Made by a program: the position numbers and the translations under genes. 5,024 nucleotides of DNA from Clostridia bacterium (GTDB lineage: Bacteria > Bacillota > Clostridia > Christensenellales > UBA1242), in assembly GCA_017622115.1 (NCBI GenBank), contig JAGART010000180.1, positions 1 through 5,024 on the forward strand, in the 5' to 3' direction. Positions 1 to 5,024 of the stretch are shown piece by piece. Below the pieces are notes generated by a model, which was given only the letters and a program-made list of their open reading frames with translations, was not told the DNA's origin and ran no database searches. How positions within the stretch are numbered: the stretch's first letter is position 1; the number at the start of each line of letters is the position of its first letter.

Positions 1-315
1 TATGTTGAAAATGAAGATTTAGTTGCTATTCAACAACAAATCGAAGCGGAAAACGAACGTTTGAAAAAACAACAAGAAGAACTCCGTGCTCAAATCGACA
101 AAACTCTAAAAACTATGGAAAATGCGGCTAATGCTTCAAAGGCAGAGCGTACTCGCAATATCAAAAAGATTAAAGAATTGATTGCTCAATTAAAGCAAGA
201 AGCAGAAGATGCAAAGGCTCGTGGGGCAAGTAAAGCGGAAATTAACAAAATTAATAAATCTGCTGCCGAACTTGTAAAAGTTATTGCGGAATATCAAGCA
301 AATCAACCTAAATAA
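1..315 (+). CDS. C-terminal fragment of an unrecognised coiled-coil protein
   Basis: The reading frame is open from the first base of the window to a TAA at 313-315, so the true start lies upstream; 104 residues are visible. A TTG at 61 is in frame but has no purine-rich ribosome binding site before it and sits in the middle of a continuous helix, so it is not the start. The visible part is rich in Lys, Glu, Gln and Ala and has almost no aromatic residues. Hydrophobic residues recur about every seven positions (L7, I14, L21, L28, with I32, L36 and M39), then again in a second stretch (I54, I57, I61, L64, A68, A71) after an Ala/Asn/Ser-rich break near residues 41-48. This suggests two amphipathic helices, possibly an antiparallel coiled coil. 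There is no transmembrane segment or sorting signal at this end, so it is probably cytoplasmic. The family cannot be named from this tail; the N-terminal domain outside the window would decide. It is last in its transcription unit, with a terminator right after the stop. Confidence 0.85.
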   Translation, partial: YVENEDLVAIQQQIEAENERLKKQQEELRAQIDKTLKTMENAANASKAERTRNIKKIKELIAQLKQEAEDAKARGASKAEINKINKSAAELVKVIAEYQANQPK

Positions 316-316
316 C

Positions 317-346
317 AAAAGTGTGCAAAAATTTGCACATTTTTTT
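317..346 (+). terminator. Rho-independent terminator after the coiled-coil gene
   Basis: TGTGCAAA (322-329) pairs with TTTGCACA (332-339). The innermost A-T pair must open to leave a four-base loop. The stem extends outward through a G-T wobble (321/340) and an A-run (317-320) facing the T-run. Seven T's follow at 340-346. The hairpin begins two bases after the stop codon, as expected for the end of this gene. The A-run on the left could let it work on the minus strand too, but no minus-strand gene is seen downstream to need that. Confidence 0.88.
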
Positions 347-375
347 GTTTAAATTTAAAATTTATGTTTAAATAG

Positions 376-404
376 TTGATATTAAATTTAAATAGATATA
401 TAAT
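376..404 (+). promoter_or_regulatory. Sigma-A promoter of lemA
   Basis: The -35 box TTGATA (376-381) has one mismatch to TTGACA. A spacer of exactly 17 bp leads to a perfect -10 box TATAAT (399-404). The stretch before the -35 (about 348-375) is almost pure A/T, like an UP element. A start near 411 would give a leader of about 21 nt, just enough to hold the ribosome binding site, leaving no room for a riboswitch or attenuator. The site lies between a terminator and the next gene. Confidence 0.82.
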
Positions 405-417
405 AAATATTAATAAT

Positions 418-424
418 AAAGGAG
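418..424 (+). promoter_or_regulatory. Ribosome binding site of lemA
   Basis: AAAGGAG ends 7 bases before the ATG at 432. This near-consensus Shine-Dalgarno site fixes the start codon. Confidence 0.88.
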
Positions 425-431
425 TAATATT

Positions 432-971
432 ATGTCTATTACAAGTATAGTTGGGATTACTTTGGGTGTAATTGTTTTTGTAATTTTAGTTATGATAGTA
501 TGCTGGATTATTGCAACTTACAATGCACTTTCTCGTAGAAGAAATAATGTTGATGAGGCTTTTGTTTTTTTGGATAACTATTTAAAGAAACGTTATGATA
601 TGCTTTCACAAATTTTATCAAAAGCACAAGATTATTTTGCACAACCACTTGTAGAAAATATAAAAAATGCTCGCAATATTGCACTTGCTAGCAAAAATAT
701 AGATGAGCAATTAGTTAACGATGCAAATCTTTCAAAACTATGTGTTGCTTTTTTGGCTGAATTTGAAAAAATAGCACAAAACAATGTTGAATTACAACAA
801 GAATACAATGAGTTTTTAGATGTCCAAAAAGAAATAAATTCTGCTGTAATTTATTATAATGGAATGGTAAAAGTGTACAATTCAAAACGTGGTGTTTTTC
901 CTGCAAATATCATATCTAAATGGTTTAAGTTTGAAGAAAAAAAGCAATATATCGTTGATGAAATTAAGTAG
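432..971 (+). CDS. lemA: LemA family membrane protein
   Basis: A 179-residue protein from an ATG with a good ribosome binding site to TAG at 969-971, close to the usual LemA length of about 185. Residues 5-29 form one hydrophobic membrane segment. LemA hallmarks follow in order: YNALSRRRNNVDEA (30-43) matches the family's YN-x-L-...-VD-A segment; LDNYLKKRYDML (47-58) matches the 'Q-L-kRRyDLiPnL' helix; NARNIA (79-84) keeps the conserved AR; YYNGMVKVYN (141-150) matches the YN-x-x-V-x-x-YN helix; and FPANII...FKFEEKKQY (156-173) is the typical 'FP-n-ia..f-gF' ending. The family has a four-helix-bundle domain after an N-terminal membrane helix. Its biochemical role is not settled; it is often found near HtpX or TPM-domain proteins and linked to the envelope. 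The usual Pro after the RRYDL segment is absent (MLSQIL) and the usual Trp after VDEA is Phe. It appears monocistronic, with its own promoter and terminator and no HtpX or TPM partner in view. Family assignment is secure; function is not. Confidence 0.9.
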   Translation: MSITSIVGITLGVIVFVILVMIVCWIIATYNALSRRRNNVDEAFVFLDNYLKKRYDMLSQILSKAQDYFAQPLVENIKNARNIALASKNIDEQLVNDANLSKLCVAFLAEFEKIAQNNVELQQEYNEFLDVQKEINSAVIYYNGMVKVYNSKRGVFPANIISKWFKFEEKKQYIVDEIK

Positions 972-1020
972 TAAAACTTGTACAAAGTAGCAAAAATTAT
1001 TTGTTTAGAATATATAAAAC

Positions 1021-1053
1021 AAATCTCTCTTTTGTAAAAAGGGGAGATTTTTT
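1021..1053 (+). terminator. Rho-independent terminator after lemA, GNRA-capped
   Basis: Bases 1021-1033 pair with 1038-1050 over 13 positions. The outer seven pairs (AAATCTC/GAGATTT) are all Watson-Crick; two T-G wobbles lie further in (1028/1043 and 1030/1041). The loop 1034-1037 is GTAA, a stable GNRA-type tetraloop in RNA. A T-run (1048-1053) and a second T-run (1057-1061) follow. It lies 49 bases past the lemA stop. Confidence 0.9.
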
Positions 1054-1115
1054 ATATTTTTACATTTAGGCAATTATCAAAAAACTGTCAAAAATTTTTT
1101 AATTTCGCTCAATTA

Positions 1116-1144
1116 TTTACATATAAATAAAAGTATGCTATAAT
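1116..1144 (+). promoter_or_regulatory. Extended -10 sigma-A promoter of the lipoprotein gene
   Basis: The -35 box TTTACA (1116-1121) has one mismatch. A 17 bp spacer leads to a perfect TATAAT (1139-1144), preceded by TGC (1136-1138), the extended -10 motif. An A/T tract at 1091-1105 lies where an UP element would be. Transcription should start near 1151, leaving a leader of about 43 nt. The leader shows no strong hairpin or recognisable riboswitch. All elements together predict strong constitutive initiation. Confidence 0.85.
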
Positions 1145-1179
1145 AAGTACAAGAAATTTAGGAATAGTCTTGAAATTTT

Positions 1180-1185
1180 AAGGAG
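1180..1185 (+). promoter_or_regulatory. Ribosome binding site selecting the GTG start
   Basis: AAGGAG ends 8 bases before GTG at 1194. An in-frame TAA overlaps it at 1179-1181 and rules out any longer start; the only in-frame ATG nearby (1236) lies inside the signal peptide. This decides GTG 1194 as the start. Confidence 0.88.
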
Positions 1186-1193
1186 TTTTAGAA

Positions 1194-1268
1194 GTGCAAA
1201 AAACAAAATCACTATCAATAGTGTCTTTGCTAATAATGCTTTGTACTATATTTATTTTTGCAGGTTGT
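1194..1268 (+). other. Lipoprotein signal peptide and lipobox
   Basis: Encodes a short positively charged start (Lys3, Lys5), a hydrophobic core (about residues 7-22) and IFAGC at 21-25, with Cys25 (TGT 1266-1268) as the predicted lipidated residue. Ala at -2 and Gly at -1 fit the signal peptidase II consensus. Phe at -3 instead of Leu is less common but tolerated in known lipoproteins. TGG follows Cys25, and the first module begins only about seven residues later. Confidence 0.8.
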
Positions 1269-4200
1269 ACTGGTGGGATTCAAACATTTGATGTTACTGG
1301 ACAGGTGGTGTATAAAGGTACGCCTATTGCAAATGCAAAGATAACATCAGATTTAGTTGGTGAGAGTATATATACTGATGAAAACGGTATATTTGCTTTT
1401 TTACAATTAGCAGGTACTACTACAATTACAGTTGAGGCAGAGGGATATTATTTTGCGATTAAATCACAAGTTGCTACACAAAACAAATCGCAAATAATTT
1501 TTAATGCAGAAAAACTTTATACTCTACGTGGTCAAGTGGTATCAAATGGAGTTGGTGTTTCTGGTGCAAGAGTAGTGGTAGTAGGTAGTATAAATGCAAC
1601 TGCTACAACAGACCCTTGGGGATTTTTTGAAATTGAAAATGTAGCAGGGGACGTCCGTGTGGCAGTAGAAAAAGAAGGCTTTTTATTTGAAGAAAAAACT
1701 GCTTCTGTTACTAATTGTAATTTGACTATTTCTGGCTCAACTGATATTGAGGCAACTGTTACAGGTGCAGAAGATGCAACTGACCTTGCCTTAAAAATTG
1801 GTAATACAGATTTAATTTATCAAACAGATAAATATGTGGCTAGTTCTGTTTTGTTAGGAAGTGTGGTTACACCTACTGCAACAGGTTATCATTTTGAACC
1901 AAGTAGCATAACTATTACAAGAGAAAATCAAGTTTTAAACTTTACTGCTTATAAAATATATAATGTTACTGGTGTGGTAAAAAGTGGTGAAACTCCTATA
2001 TCAAATGTTACTATAAAAGTGGGCTCTCAAACTACAACATCTAATGAACAAGGTGAATTTGAGTTTTCAGGTTTATGGGGCGAAAGTTATGCAACATTTA
2101 CACATTCAGTTTATCAATTTGAAAATGTGGATTTAAATCCAACTACAACTTCAATTACAGCACAAGGTACATTTACTTTTGAAAACTCTGTTTTATGTGA
2201 TGGGGTGGAAGTTGAAGGTTTAGAAATGAGTGTTAATAGTGTTCGTTATGTAACTGATGAAAATGGTGAGTTTAAGTTAAGTAATGTTAAATTAGGCGAT
2301 ATTATTGAGTTTGTTACTGATGAATACAAAATATCAAATTACACTATTTCAAATATTTTCGGTACTCCAATTTTGGTTCAAAAATATTATACTGCTGAAA
2401 TTCATACACTTTGTGATAGTGTTGCTTTGGCTGATGTAACTTTTGAAATAAATGATACAACTGTAACTACTAACGAACGTGGTATTGCTCGTATTGAAAA
2501 ACTTACAGGCGAATGTACTGCTACGATTTCTAAAACAGGCTACAAGAGTGAAACTTTAACATTTACTCAATCTAATTCAACGCAAGATATTTCTTTAAAA
2601 GAGTATTATAACTTATCTGTTATCGTTACAAGTGGCGAAATTGCTTTAAATAATGCAAATGTATATATTGATGATGAATTACAAACTTTAACGGACAATA
2701 CTTTAACTATCAACAATTTAGTTGATGAGGCTACACTTTATGTAGAATGTGATGGATATAATCCTAGTCAAGATATCACAATTAATAAAACAAATAATAC
2801 TATTTCTATTAATTTAAGTTATTCTGTTTTTGGTAGTGTGTTAAATGGTAATGCCGTACCTGTGGGGGCGGAAGTTGTTGCCACAAATTTAAACTCTCAA
2901 CAAACAAAAACAACTCTTGATGTAAATGGTGAATTTGAATTGACTTTGTATGGTCAAAATGTAATTTTACCTAGTGCTGAAGGTTTAACATTTACTCAAC
3001 AAACTACAACTCAACAAAATACAATTAATTTTAGTGCAACATATTCTATTTCTGGTAAACTTTTAAAAGATGAAAATGGTGTGGAAACACCTATGGTAAA
3101 TGCAGAAGTTGTATTGACTGGTAGTGAAGTTAAAACTACAAATACAAACGAAAATGGTGAATTCGCTTTTGAAAACTTATCTGGTGAATGGTATCTTTCA
3201 ACTAATACAACTGGCGTAACATTGTATCCAGAACGACACGAAGTAAACAAAAGTGGTGTATATAGTTTTAGTGCAAAAGGTTATACACTCGGTGGTCGTG
3301 TTACTTGCGGTGAGGGTGTAGGTCTTGCTGGTGTAACAGTTCGTTCTTCTGGTGGTTTTGTATCTACTGCTACTACAAATAGTGATGGTTATTATACATT
3401 CAAAATGTTGATGGGCGAAGTTACTATTACAGCAGAAAAAGCAGGTTATAGTATTACCGCAAATTATACTTCTACAAACAATGATGGAATTTTAACAAGT
3501 GATGATAAAGAACGTACAGATGTAAACTTTACAGCAACTTATTCTGTAAGTGGTGTAATCAAGAGTGGTAGTAGTTTACTTGCTGGTGTAACTGTAAAAG
3601 TAGGGGCAAACGAAGTTGTAACTAATGAAACAGGTGAATTTACATTTAGTGAGCTTGTTGGCACAAATACTTTGGAAGTAACAAAAGAAGGCTTTACATT
3701 CAATAACCCAGCAAATATTTCAGGTGTTGCAAACTTAAATATCGTAGGTACATTTAGTTTAAGCGGTGTTGTTACAACTGGATTGTTGCCAGTAGTTGGA
3801 GCAAATGTTGCGTACAACAAAACTACTATTACAACAGATGAAAATGGTGAATTTACTTTAAGTAACCTAGAAATAGGTGGTACAATTTCAGTTAGTAAAC
3901 TCGGTTATGAGTTTGCAAATGACACATATTCAATTACTGGTTATACAGCAGATAATATTACATTTGATGGTACTTATTCTGTAACTGGTATTGTTAAGAG
4001 TATTAAATCTTTAAGTGGTGTTGTGGTAAGTTTTGGTAACAGTCAAGTTACTACAAATAATTTGGGTGAATTTGAAATAACAGGCTTAAATAGTGCTATC
4101 GAATTAACATTTACATTGAATGGTTATGACTTTGATAAAGTAAATGTTTCAAGTTATCAAGATTTAAGCGTTGTTGCAAAATCATTCTCTGTTGATGGTT

Positions 4201-5024
4201 ATGTTACTGTTGGTGGTAAACCTCTTGCAAATGTTTCTGTTACTGGTGGTAAAGTTACTGCAGGTGGTGTTACAACTACAACAAATAGTCAAGGTTACTA
4301 TAAGTTAGAAGGTTTAACTGTTACTCAAAAAAGTTTAATTTCGCTCGCTCTTGATGGTTACGAATTTAGCGGTGATGTTTATGCATTTGATGGTGCAACA
4401 AGTCTAAGCTTTACAGCAACTTATATGATTAAAGTTCAAGTTGATTGTGGCTCATTAGATACATTTGATAAGGCAAAATATAATTTAGATGTTACAGCAG
4501 GTAATGCAAGTATTTCAAAAGATGGCAACTACTGGATTATAAAAGATTTAACTGGCGAAGTGGAAATTTCAGCAACAGCAAATGGTTACAACTCAAATAG
4601 TGTTGTAGTTAGCGAATTTACAAGCGAAATCGTAACTATTAATTTGAGTTATGATTTAATAGTCAATATCAATGGTTCTGCTGTTGAAAATTATTCAGTT
4701 GTTTATGCAAGTGATAACAAAAACGAAACTCTTACATTAAGCGGTACTACATTTACTTTATCTAACTTAATGGGTACTACAACATTTGCGATTTCAAAAG
4801 AAAAAATTAAGTTCTTTGATGCTAGTACACAAGGTGCTGTACCTGCTAAATTTACAAAATCTACTACAATTACTTTGGGTTATGCTGTTATTTATACTAT
4901 TACAGGTAAAGTTACTGCAAAAGAGGGTAATTCAACCTATAATATTCAAGGTGCAAGAGTTTATACTTCTGGTGTTTCTACTGTTACTGATGCAAGCGGA
5001 AATTATACTTTGACCGACTTAATA
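1194..5024 (+). CDS. Giant modular lipoprotein of tandem carboxypeptidase-regulatory-like domains (3' end outside window)
   Basis: The frame is open from GTG 1194 to the end of the window: 1277 codons with no stop, so the C-terminus is missing. Residues 1-24 are a lipoprotein signal peptide (KTK near the start, a hydrophobic stretch to about 22, then FAG before Cys25). From about residue 32 the protein is entirely tandem modules of 69-86 residues. Each typically starts with Y/F-S-V-S-G, then a turn, then '-L-x-G-V-x-V', a polar turn such as TDENGEF or TNETGEF, a strand, and a 'K-x-G-Y/F-x-F' segment. This pattern is typical of carboxypeptidase regulatory-like and Cna-B-like beta-sandwich domains, used as rigid spacers or adhesive parts of surface proteins. 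No enzymatic domain is visible. Placement on the outer face of the membrane by a lipid anchor is inferred from the signal. The protein is rich in Thr, Asn, Val and Ser. Likely a surface stalk or adhesin; the missing C-terminus could hold a ligand-binding or catalytic domain, or a wall anchor. It has its own promoter and appears to be first in its transcript. Confidence 0.88.
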   Translation, partial: MQKTKSLSIVSLLIMLCTIFIFAGCTGGIQTFDVTGQVVYKGTPIANAKITSDLVGESIYTDENGIFAFLQLAGTTTITVEAEGYYFAIKSQVATQNKSQIIFNAEKLYTLRGQVVSNGVGVSGARVVVVGSINATATTDPWGFFEIENVAGDVRVAVEKEGFLFEEKTASVTNCNLTISGSTDIEATVTGAEDATDLALKIGNTDLIYQTDKYVASSVLLGSVVTPTATGYHFEPSSITITRENQVLNFTAYKIYNVTGVVKSGETPISNVTIKVGSQTTTSNEQGEFEFSGLWGESYATFTHSVYQFENVDLNPTTTSITAQGTFTFENSVLCDGVEVEGLEMSVNSVRYVTDENGEFKLSNVKLGDIIEFVTDEYKISNYTISNIFGTPILVQKYYTAEIHTLCDSVALADVTFEINDTTVTTNERGIARIEKLTGECTATISKTGYKSETLTFTQSNSTQDISLKEYYNLSVIVTSGEIALNNANVYIDDELQTLTDNTLTINNLVDEATLYVECDGYNPSQDITINKTNNTISINLSYSVFGSVLNGNAVPVGAEVVATNLNSQQTKTTLDVNGEFELTLYGQNVILPSAEGLTFTQQTTTQQNTINFSATYSISGKLLKDENGVETPMVNAEVVLTGSEVKTTNTNENGEFAFENLSGEWYLSTNTTGVTLYPERHEVNKSGVYSFSAKGYTLGGRVTCGEGVGLAGVTVRSSGGFVSTATTNSDGYYTFKMLMGEVTITAEKAGYSITANYTSTNNDGILTSDDKERTDVNFTATYSVSGVIKSGSSLLAGVTVKVGANEVVTNETGEFTFSELVGTNTLEVTKEGFTFNNPANISGVANLNIVGTFSLSGVVTTGLLPVVGANVAYNKTTITTDENGEFTLSNLEIGGTISVSKLGYEFANDTYSITGYTADNITFDGTYSVTGIVKSIKSLSGVVVSFGNSQVTTNNLGEFEITGLNSAIELTFTLNGYDFDKVNVSSYQDLSVVAKSFSVDGYVTVGGKPLANVSVTGGKVTAGGVTTTTNSQGYYKLEGLTVTQKSLISLALDGYEFSGDVYAFDGATSLSFTATYMIKVQVDCGSLDTFDKAKYNLDVTAGNASISKDGNYWIIKDLTGEVEISATANGYNSNSVVVSEFTSEIVTINLSYDLIVNINGSAVENYSVVYASDNKNETLTLSGTTFTLSNLMGTTTFAISKEKIKFFDASTQGAVPAKFTKSTTITLGYAVIYTITGKVTAKEGNSTYNIQGARVYTSGVSTVTDASGNYTLTDLI
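1287..5024 (+). repeat. Tandem array of 16 complete and 1 partial beta-sandwich modules
   Basis: Module starts, taken at the Y/F of the 'YSVSG'-like first strand, fall at nt 1287, 1518, 1752, 1959, 2172, 2388, 2607, 2820, 3042, 3282, 3540, 3753, 3975, 4185, 4422, 4650 and 4893 (residues 32, 109, 187, 256, 327, 399, 472, 543, 617, 697, 783, 854, 928, 998, 1077, 1153 and 1234). Lengths run 77, 78, 69, 71, 72, 73, 71, 74, 80, 86, 71, 74, 70, 79, 76 and 81 residues; the 17th is cut after 44. Modules 11-13 fit the consensus best. The polar turn is TDENG in modules 1, 5 and 12 and variants elsewhere (SNEQG in 4, TNERG in 6, TNETG in 11, TDASG in 17). It is lost or hard to see in modules 3, 7 and 16. 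The boundary of module 3 is the least certain. The repeats show at protein level; DNA identity is limited to short stretches, so this is an old array. Confidence 0.85.

Noticed and set aside
61..315. TTG at 61 as the start of an 84-residue gene
   Set aside because: The frame continues upstream to base 1 without a stop, no ribosome binding site precedes the TTG, and it lies inside a continuous coiled coil.
715..906. Minus-strand open frame of 63 codons inside lemA
   Set aside because: It is a shadow of the well-supported LemA frame, with no recognisable product.
1..971. Codon-use shift between the first gene and lemA suggesting transfer
   Set aside because: Counted by eye, G/C-ending codons are 22 of 104 versus 30 of 179, too close to call a difference.
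1063..1091. Possible minus-strand promoter (TTGACA complement at 1086-1091)
   Set aside because: The matching -10 position reads TAAATG, a poor match, and no minus-strand gene lies to its left.
1153..1178. Direct repeat GAAATTT in the lipoprotein leader (1153-1159, 1172-1178)
   Set aside because: Seven A/T-rich bases repeat easily by chance here, and the hairpin they could form is pure A-U and weak.
3011..3820. Two minus-strand open frames (3011-3250 and 3539-3820)
   Set aside because: They mirror the repeated Thr/Val/Asn codons of the lipoprotein array. Their Pro/Thr/Val/Phe-rich translations look like no protein and have no start signals.
1098..4346. Shared 13-mer TTTAATTTCGCTC at 1098-1110 and 4334-4346
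   Set aside because: One copy is intergenic and one is coding; flanks are unrelated, so it is most likely coincidence in AT-rich DNA.
4786..5013. Plus-strand 75-codon frame, Leu-rich, resembling a membrane peptide
   Set aside because: It is a frame-shifted reading of the lipoprotein gene; the Leu runs come from Thr/Tyr/Val codons read out of frame. No ribosome binding site.
1194..5024. Recoding of TGA as in mycoplasma-like lineages
   Set aside because: No in-frame TGA occurs in any of the three genes and Trp is encoded by TGG, so the standard code suffices.
1287..5024. CRISPR-like regular spacing in the repeat region
   Set aside because: The periodicity of about 210-260 bp is protein modules in an open frame, without conserved short DNA repeats or unique spacers.

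Overview
The window is AT-rich DNA, all coding on the + strand. It carries one gene fragment cut by the left edge, one complete gene, and one very long gene cut by the right edge. The base composition, AAGGAG-type ribosome binding sites, textbook sigma-A promoters, Rho-independent terminators and standard code (Trp is TGG, no in-frame TGA) fit a low-GC Gram-positive, Firmicutes-like bacterium, possibly an uncultured gut Clostridia or Bacilli lineage. That placement is inference from composition and signals; there is no marker gene here.

Layout: (1) 1-315 is the C-terminal 104 codons of a charged, coiled-coil protein of unknown function, closed by a strong terminator at 317-346. (2) A consensus promoter (TTGATA, 17 bp, TATAAT) at 376-404 and a ribosome binding site lead into 432-971, a 179-residue LemA-family membrane protein, closed by a terminator whose hairpin has a GUAA tetraloop (1021-1053). 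(3) A second promoter (TTTACA, 17 bp, extended -10 TGCTATAAT) at 1116-1144 drives a GTG-started gene at 1194 that stays open to the end of the window, at least 1277 codons. It encodes a lipoprotein made almost entirely of tandem modules of about 70-86 residues resembling carboxypeptidase-regulatory-like / Cna-B-like beta-sandwich domains. I count 16 complete modules and part of a 17th.

The three genes appear to be separate transcription units. Nothing in the sequence ties them into one pathway, although LemA and the lipoprotein are both predicted at the cell envelope. The most notable object is the giant modular lipoprotein, likely a surface stalk or adhesin. Four of its modules carry a cysteine at exactly the same module position, which the domain family alone does not explain. 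No RNA genes, mobile elements, CRISPR arrays or origins were seen.
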